This document shows positions 41,603-53,759 of a stretch of DNA of 64,000 nt, in pieces. The notes beneath the pieces are model-generated. The model ran no database searches and was not told the origin of the DNA. It saw nothing but the letters and a program-made list of their open reading frames with translations. Source of the DNA: Haliotis asinina (lineage: Eukaryota > Mollusca > Gastropoda > Lepetellida > Haliotidae); assembly GCF_037392515.1 (NCBI RefSeq), contig NC_090280.1, positions 60,029,504 to 60,093,503 on the forward strand, in the 5' to 3' direction. Positions within the stretch are counted from its first letter, which is position 1; each line of letters starts with the position of its first letter. The position numbers and the translations under genes are program-made.

Positions 41603-42522
41603 AATGAAAGTCGGACAACTGGTAGTCTAGACAGTGTACTTTGTGTACCTCTCTGATGAGTGTAAATTGACTCTTAGGGTGCGGGTTCGAATCCCGGATG
41701 TACTATTGCTACTATCTCTACTGGTAGAAACTCCAATTGCAATCTCCGATTCTACTGAACTGCAGTCTCTACCTTGACATTAACCATTTACACATTGGTA
41801 TCTTTCACCATAAGAGGTTGGAGGAAAGTTGTAGTGTAATTGTGGATTTGCTGCAATGAAGTTGTGGAAATGATGATGAAAACTGTCATTTCCAACATTC
41901 ATTTGATTCATATAGCATTCAAGTGTATTCAGAATACCTCACTACTAAGTAATAGACACTTTATGTGGGTCAGAATCCCAATCAATAAGTGAATAGTTGA
42001 TTTAAACATATTTATTTCCATTGAAAGGAACCAAACTGGTAAACAAGCATATGCTTATGTAAAGACTGCTACAGGATACAATGGAAGGAAGAGTAAACGT
42101 CATGATGAATGTACAATGTGAGTGATGTAAAATGCTGCAAAAATGAGAAATCTTTGTTAAACAGTATATGTTGTACAGACAAAGTATGTTGGGTCATATC
42201 TGCCTGTTGACCTGATAAACAAGTGCACTGAAATTAAATGTGCTTTGTTTGCTAATGAGGAACAGTTTGGATTTAAAAAAAAAATGATTTTAGGTTGCAT
42301 CTTTTTGTAGAAAAATACATAAATTGACATATGTCACTGTGAAGAGTACATGAAAAGAAATAATAAGCAGAGTCTTCCTCGTTATTGCCACAAGAGCAAA
42401 GTAATCACATGAAAGGACATGTGTTCCTTCCTTTTTTTGCAAGGTTTCTTCACAAGATTTGTGCTGTATAGCCTGCTAAGAAACCTGGAAATAAGTAAGG
42501 GAACACTACCGAACCCAATGTA

Positions 42523-42700
42523 TGAGGAGATAATTTGCGGGTTGATTCGGGTTGATATAGCCTTTCACCTATGGGTTTTGGGCTTTCATGTAGCAGAGAT
42601 TATTAGCATCGAGATAGAGGAGATGATTTGCGGGTTGATTTGGATTATAGCCTTTCATGTATGGGTTGTTGGCTTTCACGTAGCATTTCGAGACCATGAA
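42523..42700 (-). pseudogene. Polinton polB fragment, tandemly duplicated
   Basis: Minus strand reads KGSGIFMVSKCYVKANNPYM then KGYNPNQPANHLLYLDANN, which aligns to the polB stretch that ends in motif A (about codons 777-815 of the gene at 12522). A second, decayed copy follows at 42523-42592. No other polB part is adjacent. The encoded fragment differs clearly from the local Polinton, so it comes from another lineage. Confidence 0.75.
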
Positions 42701-43017
42701 AATCCCACTGCCTTTTGCACATTCATAATGCTTTGCAATATTTGTGACTAAATTTCTGTTTGAGGCAAGTATAGTCATTGACCTTTGAAATATAAGATGT
42801 TATTCCCCACTTATGTTGATCTACAGGGCTATGGTTTTTTACTACTACTCATGGTTTAAGTCTCTTGCTCCTTGTGCAATTTTACTGTGTTTTTTTTCTG
42901 TTTTGTGACTGATAATGCGACTATGCACTTTTCTTGTGTAATGTAGACATGTTGACTTTCTGCAGCATGAATACAAATGTGTTGGTAGGCCTGAGGCTGT
43001 AGATGGCAAACACTTAA

Positions 43018-45180
43018 AGGGGCACTGATGCGGAGTGAATAATGTTTCTCGCCAACGGTCTAATTACGGAACCAAACTGCAAATTGGTCAGCGCCCGCTC
43101 CTTGACGGACAAAGGAACTGGGCTCCTGTCCATATTAACAGAATTTCTTCACCCAAAAGAGTCAGGAGGCTGGATGCCCATCATATGCCATTTTTTAAAA
43201 ATATCCATGGTATTTCTTGTCTGATCGTAACAAAATATCCCAGCAGTGTAGTTTTTTTCGGATGCTTGGATGGTATAGTTACTCAGTTTGATCCTATTTC
43301 TGTGTTTTTAACCTCGATATTTAATCATGTTACATGAAAATATTATGCTTGGATGGTATAGTTACTCAGTTTGATCCTATTTCTGTGTTTTTAACCTCGA
43401 TATTTAATCATGTTACATGAAAATATTATGCTTGGATGGTATAGTTACTCAATTTGATCCTATTTCTGTGTTTTTAACCTCGATATTTAGTCATGTTACA
43501 TGAAAATATGATGTCTACAGACACGTAGCAAGCCATTTGTTTCACTCCGGAAGATTGCAAAGCTTTATATTTAGGTAGTTTTGAGTGTTGGTTCAGCTGT
43601 GATAGCAAATATCATACGTAAATTTTGGTAGCTATGGTAGCTACAATGGTTCATTATTTATGATAATAAAAACACACAGTTGATTTATTTGAAATCGTAA
43701 ACAATAAACGATGACTTTGCCTTTGGTAGAGAAATCTGAAAATTTTCTTACGTTAAAAAAACTCCCTTATTTCACCTATTTACCCAAGTACACAGCAAAT
43801 GCCTGTATGTATTACTTATGTAACGAAATTCCGTTGGTATCCTCAAAACAGTTTCGGCCCATAAGTGTTTTCAGGCTGCATGCGACACAGAGATTACATC
43901 TTCCTCGCTGTAACTCGCGTTTGATGGTGTAAACCTACACGTGTTATTTGTCATCATTCTCTGGATGGTCAATTAATGAATTTATAACAGGTATAATTAG
44001 TAGTAACCCCACTCAGGTTACTCAACAAAGGTTACCATTTGGCATTTCTCCTGTCTGGAGCAAATACTCAACATTATAAATTAAAGTCTGTAATGGCAAA
44101 TGTATTGTATGTTATGTAATATGTGCATGTAAGTGATGCAAGAGGGTTTATCAGCTGAGTTACAAAAAACAAACATCAATCAAAGGATTAACCGATAACA
44201 CACTGATTGATTAATTACTTTTGTCAAGAGGTAGTGTGTGTGTAGATGACTACACCCTGTCGTAAAGTGCGATTGTAAAAACAACATCCTCCCTTCAAAG
44301 AATTAACCACCCTTGAGTTGATTGATTGATTGCTCATTATTGGTTAACTAAATTACTTAGAATAGCGGACATCATACAATTAGTTGCCAGGTGTGCTATC
44401 TTCGGTGACCAGTGAGAGGTTTATCAGGTTTTCACCAACGAAAGACGTGAAACGATGTGTTACTTTTTCGCAAAATAGACAGTTGTGTAAGACACGCGAC
44501 ACAGAGCAGGATTATTTACCAGTTTCAGATGAATGGAATACGATTTCTTTTACGTGGATATTGATGAATACATTCCTGAACAAGGTAGTAGCCTGACATT
44601 GTTGCTATAAAATTAGTCTGTTTTACATTCATTATTTGCATTGTGTTTTAATTTATTTGTTGTAGCATTCAGCAGAATCGATATGACAGAAAACACACAC
44701 TAGATCGCGTATGTGTGTGAAATAGGATCCACATTGGCAATCTATACAATGTAGAAATGTTGCTGTTATGTTAGAAATTTACTATGAGTATAAGCAGACC
44801 GTGTGTTCTTTTATTAATTTTCAAAATCATACAAATATGACAATAAACTAATTAGGGTTATGAGACAAACTTGAAAATGTAGAGACGTACATTGGCTTCG
44901 GTATTTTCCCGTCCTAATAGTTTTTTACCATTTCTACCACTGGCAGATGATTAATCTTCAAAGTGTTTCATTTGTTTTCATAATACATTTGTAATGAAGT
45001 AAAAATGACTTCACCTCAGTTGATCTGTCTATAATTAAGCTATCAGTTGCACATACGGACTGCGCAGCAGAGGTCACGAACCAGTCACGAATTCTGGGAT
45101 ATCATCCGGGTACTCACTGGAGAAAAACAATAACAAAAGTTTACACCAGTCCACGGAAATTGCTCCGCATCAGTGCCCCT
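43018..45180 (+). mobile_element. TTAA-flanked DNA transposon, copy C (complete)
   Basis: A 2163-bp element with perfect 18-base inverted ends AGGGGCACTGATGCGGAG and TTAA target duplications at 43014-43017 and 45181-45184. TTAA targets are typical of the piggyBac superfamily, but no transposase is encoded, so the assignment is tentative. Internal triplicate 83-base repeat at 43262-43510. Two related copies lie in the window. Confidence 0.85.
43262..43510. repeat. Three tandem copies of an 83-base unit
   Basis: Unit starts ATGCTTGGATGGTATAGTTA at 43262, 43345 and 43428, nearly identical. Transposon copy B has a single copy, so this is a recent local expansion. Confidence 0.9.
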
Positions 45181-45423
45181 TTAAATTATTCTGCTAAAAC
45201 ATTTAGGATAACAAGATAATCTCTTATCACATGATGTTAGGTAAATTTTAGTAAATTCATGTGACAATGACATTCATTGAACAGGATATGTACGTCAAAT
45301 CTGTGAGTGTATTGCAATGTATTTTGGATAGCAGCTGCTCATATTGAGATATGTACAAATGTACCGATATTTTGTCAACATGATCAAATAAATATGACAA
45401 GATGGTAAAGTGAATGTGGATAT

Positions 45424-45782
45424 TTATTTATAAGTCTTCCTGTCTGTACTGTCAACAAAAAATGCTGCATTGGGTGCACATTCCCTTAAACAAAATCTTT
45501 GGATAATTACATCATTCGGAGTGCAGGTTTTCAAGTCTGCTGGACAGTTGTCTGGATGAACTTTGCTCCAGAATTTCATTGCATTTAATATGCATTCTGT
45601 GACCTCCTGGTACTCAGTTTCCTGTTTTTTGGTCTGTTCCACTTGCAATGTAGCTGTAACAGTCCTTCCTCCTCAGACATGTCCACAAGTGCATAAAGAA
45701 AAGTTGTGATGTGGTTGCAGGTTTCACCCTCCTTGAAACAAAAGAAATGATTAGTGGTGACTGTGACATAAAACATTATCAT
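45424..45782 (-). pseudogene. Possible exon or relic of a SWIM-type zinc-finger/YqaJ-associated protein
   Basis: On the minus strand a splice-acceptor-like TTTCTTTTGTTTCAAG precedes GEGETCNHITTFLYAL-type sequence and, after a frame change, CKWNRPKNRKLS. The CNHI..LLYAL pattern followed by CxWNxPxxRK resembles SWIM-domain proteins that are expanded in invertebrates. A second frame gives KKQETEYQEVTECILN onward to 45424. Recognition is from pattern memory; the piece is short. Confidence 0.3.
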
Positions 45783-45884
45783 GTATTCAATAATTTTCTA
45801 CAAGCCTTAACTTTTAGTCTGAATATTAACTAAAAACTAAAAACATTCAATATTTTTCTGCAAAACTTGGTAGTTATATCAATC

Positions 45885-46520
45885 AGAACCTGAAGTGGTG
45901 CTTTTTGCTATTTGCAGGTTTTTGTGATTTATAATTTTCTGGGTTTCCATGGAAATGGAGGGATGGGCTTCGTTTCCAGAGCACAACTCAAAAACTTCTA
46001 AATATCTTTCTGCCAAACTGGGCAGATATATAGGGGAGACCCTAAAGTGGTGCCTTTTGCTATTTACAGATTTTTGTGATTTATCATTTTCCTAGTTTTC
46101 ATGGAAACGATTCAGACTTAGTCTCAAAATGGAGGGATAGGCTTCGCTTCCAGAGCACAACTCAAAAACCATTTCACTCGTATCTTTCAACAGATCTTGG
46201 CAGATATATGAGACAGATCTTGAAATGGTGACTTTTTCTGATTACAGATATATGGCATTTATATTTTTCATGAATTCCATGGAAACAATTCAGACTTGGT
46301 CTAAAAACACAAGTAAATGTGAGATGATTTGTCCTTTCAAATATGTCGGGGCCAGGGGGATATGTCATCTTCTGAATGATGACTCCTGTTTGCTGTTTAC
46401 AGATACATAGCATTTATATTTTTCATGATTTCTATGGAAACAATTCAAATTTAGTCTAAAAGAACATCAAGTAACTGTCAGATGATTTGTCCTTTCAAAT
46501 ATGTGGGGACTGGGGGGCTA
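45885..46520. repeat. Diverged tandem repeat, about 165-base unit
   Basis: Repeats of AACCTGAAGTGGTGCTTTTTGCTATT, GTTTCCATGGAAA and TTCGTTTCCAGAGCACAACT. A related array is at 54230-54660. Confidence 0.7.
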
Positions 46521-46539
46521 TGTCATCTGATGACTCTTT

Positions 46540-47316
46540 GTTTATTCAGTCAGGTTCTCCCCCTCAGGTGGTGGTATTCCATATCCCTATGTCTCAGTTC
46601 AGACCGTTAGCATAAGTCACTATTTCACAAGCACCTGTTATGATAAGGATCTTGGATCCAAGTGAGGGTTCCGGTGAACCTCTAACTGGTGTGCTGGTCT
46701 TACTGTTGGGGAATGAATTCAACAAGAGTTAGAAGTCTCAAGAAGCTCATTACAATTTTATTTGCATGAACATAATAACATGGAGTGGCCACAGAGAGTC
46801 GGTACAAGCCTGTGGACTGAGGGCTAGGGGTGAAACCGTACGCTCTTACCATGGTACGGTACATATTGAGAATGTACTTTCGGGAAAATAGTGGCAGCAC
46901 AGGCAAACTGTGCTGCAAATAGGTTTATGCAACAGAGAGAAAATGACCAGTCTGCCTGTATGTGATTGAAGCGAGCAAAGGTTGGCATCTTACTTGGCAT
47001 CATGCTTACCACACTTTGGTTGAAAAAACTTTTTCATGTCAAAATAAAATATCGCCACCATCAAAAAGGTATGCAGACATTTTGTCCCTGGGATGTGCTC
47101 TCAGATTTCCAACCCTATATTTAATAATTACTCATGTGAAATATATTTTATTCAATATTTGAAGCACCACTCATGGTATGTCAGATTGTTCTTTGCCTCC
47201 ATTACCCATGCCAGCTTCTGATTCTATTACAATGCACTGCTCGCTTATGTATCCAGTGTGTTGCTTCCAGTAAGTGCATCGTTTCTGCTGGCTGTACAGA
47301 GTTAGTTGCTAATAGT
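46540..47316. other. No gene recognised
   Basis: Spacer before the mariner element; short ORFs with no motif. Confidence 0.4.
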
Positions 47317-47318
47317 TA

Positions 47319-48601
47319 CGAGGGGATGTCATTAAGTTTTGAGCCTTGCATAGAAAAACAAAATATTGGTATTAACCACATTTATTTTTCAACACAGTCC
47401 CCTTGTGAGTCAAGACACTTGTTCCGTCATTTCTGCCAGGCGCTGATGCCATCTCTGTAGAAGGCGCCATTTTGGTCCTCAAACCAAGCCTCAGTAGCAG
47501 CAAAAAGCTCATTATCATCCTGAAATCTACGACAGCGCAAGTGTTTCTTGAGATTTGGGAACAGATGGTAATCACTTGGTGCCAGGTCTGGAGAGTAGAG
47601 GGGACGGGTCAAGATTTCGAACCCGCATTCCTGGACAGCAGCAGCTGCAACGCGAGAGATGTGTACTGGAGCATTGTCTTGATGTAGAAGAATACCACGT
47701 CTGATCTTGCCTGGGCGCTTCTTGATTGACTGTCGCCCGTGCCTCAACAAGGTGGCATAATATTCCCCATTCATTGTTCTTCCTTTTGATAAGTAATCTA
47801 TGTGGTTTACGCCTTTGCTATGCCAGAAGACTGTCGCCATTACTTTCTGCACTGATCTGGAGGCTTTGAACTTTTGGGTCCTGGGAGAAGTGACATGTTT
47901 CCATTCCATGGATTCTTGTTTGCTCTCAGGATCATAGTGGTTGATCCAGGTTTCATCACAGGTTACTAGCTTAAAGTGAAAATCTTCTGGATTCTTGTAT
48001 CTGGTTAGCATGGAGTTGCTTATGGTGACCCTTGTTTGCTTCATTTCATCTGTAAGCATTCTTGGCACCCATCTTGCGCACACCTTAGACATGACGAGAT
48101 GTTCATGAAGAATTGTCTCGATGGATCCGTGTGAAATGCCTGTGGTCTCCTCTAACTGGTGGAGTGTGATTCGACGATTTTCCAGCACAAGTCTATGCAC
48201 TCTGTCAATGTTTTCCTGACAAGTGTTGTTGTGTGACCTGGACGGGGGTCATCTTCAAAACTCTCTCTGCCACAGTTAAATTCATTGACCCATCATTTGA
48301 TGGTAGCAGATGAAGGGGAAGACTTCCCATAAACTGCTGAAAGCCTTTCTTCAATGTTCTCCGCCAAGTTTCCTTCAAGAACTAAAAACTTAATTACTGC
48401 TCTATACACAATTTTATTCATTTTTACTGCCGTGAGGGGGGTCTCTTTCTGTCAATGTGAGCTGTTCAATAACTTCTGAGAGTAGGATACCAAAACTTAT
48501 ATATCACATCAGCCACACCCCACGGTTCAATGTCATACTATAGGCTGTGACACCTGGGTATGAAAAATGCTCAAGTCTCAAAACTTATTGACATCCCTTC
48601 G
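47319..48601 (-). mobile_element. Complete mariner element with TA target duplication
   Basis: A 1283-bp element flanked by TA at 47317-47318 and 48602-48603. Inverted ends of about 30 bases, CGAGGGGATGTCATTAAGTT against (reversed) CGAAGGGATGTCAATAAGTT, with a few mismatches. It contains one transposase gene on the minus strand, now broken. Confidence 0.95.
47427..48421 (-). pseudogene. Mariner transposase, inactivated
   Basis: The original start is the ATG at 48421. The N-terminal helix-turn-helix part has an in-frame TGA (before WVNEF) and then a one-base frame change just before the long open frame 47427-48200 (257 residues). That frame holds the whole DD34D triad: Asp82 (CDETW), Asp175 (HQDNAPVH) and Asp210 (YSPDLAPSDYHLF), counted from 48200. 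It ends in a TGA inside the conserved C-terminus; homologous residues continue for about 14 codons to a second stop. Confidence 0.9.
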
Positions 48602-48603
48602 TA

Positions 48604-49429
48604 TGTCAGTAGTGCAGGGATCTGAATTATGGCAGTGCTTGATGTTCTGAAGATCCTGGATTGTCAAAAATCTTAAGTCACCGGGGTTCTTCTCTTTCCA
48701 GATTTAATCTGCCATCCAATCTTTATCTTGATGAATGTATCAGCTCTACAGTCACCCACTGGTGCATTACTAGACCATCTTCATTCTCAGAAATATTTTA
48801 CGTCACTTCATTGAATCCTGTTACTAAAGACTACATTGTGGTGTATCATTGGGTCTAAGCGTGGCATGTTTCTTCATTTTCATTACCCTTTCTTTCACAT
48901 CGTCAGCAAGTGTCTGGACAAATGTGTCAAGGTTTTGGGAGTGGTGCCAGGAGTGATGTCTTGCAGCAAGTGTCCCTTTGCCTGGATTTTATGGGTTGGT
49001 ACATGTCTGGTTAACCGAAGATTGTGTTGTCTGGATTTTGTCACTGTACCATTGTGGGTAACATTTGCAATGGTGGACTACAATTTGTTTACAGGAACCT
49101 TGATGATAAGTGTGACTCTGAAGTGCCCTGACAGTGGTCCCACAAAGGGGATAACCATCCCAGCATTGAATTGTCAGTGATGATGAATGGGGCCATTCCT
49201 GGTAAGAGTGATAATGTCAACATTTGTGAGACAGCTTAGGGGGACAGCATCAACTATGGCCTCTCCAATATTTTCTGTGTCTGCACTTCTGATTTGTTTG
49301 GACACTGCTGCAGTAGTGTGGCATATCAACAGTCAGCTCAACCATTCCCAACAGAGTGGAGGGTGCATCTGCAGTGGCAGATCTTCTAGACTCACCTTTT
49401 TCCTTTGTCAAGCCTGACAGTGGATCTAT
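48604..49429. other. No gene recognised
   Basis: Moderate-length ORFs on both strands (48836-49180 plus, 49250-49489 minus) without motifs I can name. Possibly an old retroelement on the minus strand, but I cannot support it. Confidence 0.3.
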
Positions 49430-50544
49430 TCTATTTTGCAATGTGATTTTGTAATTAAACTGATCATTGATAGGTCTAATTATGCTCACGTGAAGACATA
49501 TGTTAATTATTTTAGAACAGTGTTTTTAAGCTATGGTGTGCTGATGACATTATTAAATGGAATGCTATTCAAATGTATCACCCAAAACAGGAGATATTGC
49601 TTGTGTGAGATCATTGTTTTGACAGTAGATTTTGTACAATGCCCAGAAAATGCTGTGATGTCATGAAGTTGATGATGTCACAATGCTATAACATTTCTGC
49701 ACTGCAAATCTAATGGCAGTACAGTGTTGAAAGATGTACATTTTTCATTCATGAAGAGTGAATTTCGATGATAATAGAATCTCCTCCTCCTCATGTCTAT
49801 TGATACCAATTATATCAACACTGGTTTATAAAGGTAAAAATATCCTTGGCAGTCCTCCAATATTTGTTACTTTATCAACTTGTGTTGATATATTTGATAT
49901 CAGTAGACACTTGGGTGAGATTTTCTGTATATTCATCACTTTGAACCAATTTTACACAGTGATATAAATCACCTGTAGACCACTGCGGGACATCTATTTA
50001 GTTTTTGACAGAATGATGATCAAGTCATAGCCTTTAGATATACCATCAGTTTGAGAGTATGTCAGACAACTGAATACAATCCATTGCATGCAACTCTAGA
50101 GAGAACAAGTGTACATCTTATCATTGAGAGTTCAAATGGTTCCTACCCTGGTTGTAATAAGAGCGTGATGACATTTCCTGTTTTCAGGGTACACCATAAC
50201 ACCAACAGCTTAATGATGGAAGTTGAAAGCATTCCACAGAATTCCTCCCCTGTCACTGAAACAAATGAAGTCTGTTAAAGGCATTTGCTGGAAATAAAAG
50301 ATGTCTGTAAAACATATTTATTGACACCACTGAACTAGGTGATGTCAAGAGAGAACATATCATTGGAACCCTTGAAACTGGTGATCTCATCAAGGAACCT
50401 GTAAATGGAAATACGAAAATAGACAGTTCGGAGAATCCCTAATGAAACCCAGAAGGACCAAGTGATCCAAGAAAGCTGTCTCATACATGTCTTTTAGAGT
50501 AGGGAAACTTGAAGTCCTGTCAGGTGACTTGAAAAGGCAAGAGT

Positions 50545-50994
50545 CTTTCATAGTGGAATCAGTGTGCTGAATGCCAGAAAACATTTACACAATTAGCTGA
50601 TCTTCAGACATGTGGGGATTCACAGTGGAATCGAACCTCATCAGTGCATTGTGTGTGAGAAAATATTTACACATTCAATTAATCTTCAGAAACACATGAG
50701 GATTCACAGTGGAATCAAACCTTATGAATGTGTTGAATGTGGGAAAAGATATACACATTCAAGTAGTTTGCAGGAACACATTCCCAAGTTAAATATTATG
50801 AACGTGAGAAAACATGTAAACACAAACAAGTAGTCTGCAGACATACATGAGAATTCATATTGGAATCAAGCCTTATGCATGTGTTGAATGTGGGAAGACA
50901 TAGAACAATGTCAGGTTATCTTCAGAAACACATCAGATTCACAATGGAAACCATTTGTGAATATGTTGAATGTGGGAGAAGATTTACATAGTCA
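50545..50994 (+). pseudogene. Degenerate C2H2 finger block upstream of ZNF copy 3
   Basis: The best preserved of the four blocks: the open frame 50612-50833 contains two intact fingers (CIVC...HMRIH) and part of a third. The block ends with a stop and half a finger at the inserted element. Confidence 0.8.
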
Positions 50995-51516
50995 GGCTCT
51001 GGATGTATGAAACTTTAATGAAGCATTCACGTGTCATTAAATGTTCATTAACTAATGTATCATTAAAAATCTCTTGTAGAATCATTTCAATGACGTCATG
51101 TTGTCATGAAACTTGAAGTTTCCAATATGGCGGAAAACTGACTTCAGTATTCGTGTTTGTGTATTTTCCAAAACAACCCAACCGATTCTAGGGTTATCAG
51201 CGATGTTTCGGAATGATTGAGATGTGTCTCTCCACAGCTATCGAAATATGTTTTTTTGTTCTTAAGTTTAGCCGTAAAGATGCCATTTAGACAGATGACC
51301 AAGAGTGCTGCATTAGAGTAGTGTTTACTTTTAGGGAATTGTGGGAAATATTTAGGGGAATCAACAAAGTTCATGAAAATATTTACATTAGGACGTCATG
51401 GGATAATGTTGTGTAAATAAGTGTTTGATGAAACTACTTTAATGCATTAAGGATTCATGGTATCATTAGGGTTTAATGTTGAAATTGGTTAATGAAGCAA
51501 TGATTCAACCGGATCC
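50995..51516. mobile_element. Inverted-terminal element inserted in a zinc finger (unit 3)
   Basis: About 522 bp. Left end GGCTCTGGATGTATGAAAC is more diverged; right end GATTCAACCGGATCC is unchanged. The minus-strand ORF (51144-51374, 76 codons) is open. Contains CAATATGGCGGAAAA. Confidence 0.75.
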
Positions 51517-52720
51517 AGATCATATGCAGACACACATGAAGAGTCATGGTAGAATAAAACCCCATCAGTGTTTTGTGTGTGAGAAAACATTTACACATTC
51601 AAGTAATCTTCAGGCACATCTGAGGATTCACAGTGGAATCAAGCCTTATGAATGTGTTGAATGTGGGAAAAAATTTACACAATCGAGTAGTCTGCATGTA
51701 CACATGAGAATTCACAGTGGAGTAAAGCCTCATGAATGTGTTCAGTGTGGGAAGAAATTTGCACGATCAGATCATCTGCGGACACACATGATTCTTCACA
51801 GTGGAATCAAGCCTCATAAATGTGTTGAATGTGGGAAAAAGTTTGCACTATCAAGTAGTCTCCAGGCACACATGAGGATTCACAGTGGAATAAAGCCTCA
51901 TGAGTGTGTTGAATGTGGGAAAAAATTTGCACGATCAGATCATCTGCGGACACACATGATTCTTCACAGTGGAATCAAGCCTTTTGAATGTGTTGAATGT
52001 GGGAAGAAATTTGGACGATCAGATACTCTGCGAACACACATGATTCTTCACAGTGGAACAAGGGCTTATGAATGCAGGAAGAAAGATACACATTTAAGTA
52101 GCCTTTCAACACACATGTGTATTCACAGTGGAATCAAACCTCATCAGTGCATTGTGTGTGAGAAAATATTCACACAATCAGGTAGCCTGCAGAAACACAT
52201 GAGGATTCACAGTGGAATCAAGCCTTATGAATGTGTTGAATGTGGGAAAAAGTTTGCTCAATCAGGTAATCTACAGAGACACATGAAGATTCACAGTGGA
52301 GTCAAACTGTATGAATGTGGTGAATGTGGGAAAAAGTTTACTGATTCAAGTAATCTGAAGGAACATATAAGGATACACAGTGGAATCAAGCCTTATGAAT
52401 GTGTTGAATGTGGGAAAAAGTTTGCTCAATCAGGTAATCTGCATAAACACATGAAGATTCACAGTGGAATCAAACCATATGAATGTGTTGAATGTGGGAA
52501 GGAATTTACACAATTGAGTAATCTGCAAGGACACATGAGGATTCACAGTGGAATCAAACCTCATCAGTGCATCGTGTGTGAGAAAACATTCACACAATCA
52601 AGTAGTCTGCAGACACACATGAGGATCCACATAGGAATGAAGCCTTATGAATGTGGTGAATGTGGGAAAAAGTTCACACAATCAGGTAATCTTCAGACAC
52701 ACATGATTCTTCACAGTTGA
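51476..52720 (+). CDS. C2H2 zinc-finger protein, tandem copy 3
   Basis: A 414-residue intronless ORF with 14 finger positions. Thirteen are intact; finger 7 (ECRKKDTHLSSLSTHM) has lost its second Cys. This copy differs most in finger identity: fingers 3, 5 and 6 have RSDHLRTHMILH or RSDTLRTHMILH, absent from copies 1 and 2, implying different DNA contacts. The ORF ends at a TGA within the linker after finger 14, and at least two decayed fingers follow to about 52830. First 14 residues come from the inserted element. AATAAA lies at 53001-53006. Confidence 0.8.
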   Translation: MLKLVNEAMIQPDPDHMQTHMKSHGRIKPHQCFVCEKTFTHSSNLQAHLRIHSGIKPYECVECGKKFTQSSSLHVHMRIHSGVKPHECVQCGKKFARSDHLRTHMILHSGIKPHKCVECGKKFALSSSLQAHMRIHSGIKPHECVECGKKFARSDHLRTHMILHSGIKPFECVECGKKFGRSDTLRTHMILHSGTRAYECRKKDTHLSSLSTHMCIHSGIKPHQCIVCEKIFTQSGSLQKHMRIHSGIKPYECVECGKKFAQSGNLQRHMKIHSGVKLYECGECGKKFTDSSNLKEHIRIHSGIKPYECVECGKKFAQSGNLHKHMKIHSGIKPYECVECGKEFTQLSNLQGHMRIHSGIKPHQCIVCEKTFTQSSSLQTHMRIHIGMKPYECGECGKKFTQSGNLQTHMILHS

Positions 52721-52830
<110 letters not shown>

Positions 52831-53154
52831 AGTTTACAGAGTCAAGAAATCCAGCTTGAAGATTGTGTTGAAAGTATTATGTTGACAGAACAGGACATGC
52901 TAGAACATTTACAGTGTGGATTTTAAACATAGTGATTAACACCGTTCTGTTTGCTATACTTTTTAGACAAATGTATGCAGTTTTCACAATGTCTTTCTCA
53001 AATAAACTTGGCACAGCAACAACACAGAGAGGTCATTTGTATGTGGCAGCCAGGTGTACAAGTCAATTTCAAAGGTGGTGTGTGTGTGGGGGGGGCATGC
53101 ATGCGTGTCCCCCTGTTTGGAGTCAGTTGGGTAGGCAAGTGGGGTTGTGTCCGG

Positions 53155-53280
53155 GCGGGTGACACAAGTTGATTTTTACATGGGAATAATTCACCACAAC
53201 AACAATTTCAGGTCTTTCCTGCTGTGATATTGATGAAATATTGCTGAAAGCAGCAAGAAAGTAATCACTCACTCACTCAG
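53155..53280 (+). mobile_element. Degenerate tRNA-derived SINE (unit 3)
   Basis: Counterpart of 20585-20737, more decayed at the head, tail CACTCACTCACTCAG. Confidence 0.5.
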
Positions 53281-53459
53281 TGTTCTTGCTAACATGTCAA
53301 AGACAGAAATGTGATGTATACCAGTTTGGTTAAATCATGTGATATGTACATACAATAATGACAAGTTGAACAAAGGATGTACATAGAGTGACAATTTACC
53401 TGAGCATATTAATGTAACTTTACCTGCTAAAATTTCCTGTAACAGGTATCAAACCGTGA

Positions 53460-53670
53460 CTGGAAGAAGTGTCCTGCAACATGTGAAACGAGAATAGACT
53501 GACTGTATGTACTGTAAGATATGAAGTATGTCTGAAGGAAGTGTCTTGCAGTAAGTGAAACAGTATTGGACTACTTGTTCTGCAAGATGTGAAACATAAC
53601 TGCACCAGTTTTCCTGCAAGATGTGAAACAGGACCACAAGTGTCCGGCAAGATGTGAAATAATACTAGGC
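53460..53670. repeat. Minisatellite with GATGTGAAAC core (unit 3)
   Basis: About six copies of the same unit as in units 1 and 2, followed by a T/C-rich tract at 53717-53748. Confidence 0.85.
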
Positions 53671-53759
53671 CAAGTGTCACAAACCAGAACAACAAAACAA
53701 AGATTCCAAGAAAACAATTTTTTCTTTTTTTCTTTTTTTTTTTTTTAATCGTCTTTATT

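Larger units (their letters stand above)
41171..42700. repeat. Dispersed repeat family A, copy 2
   Basis: Matches 1912-3345 in the same orientation, about 90% alike by eye. The 3' end carries a longer, partly duplicated polB fragment. It also contains the tRNA-like segment at 41503-41602. Confidence 0.85.
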
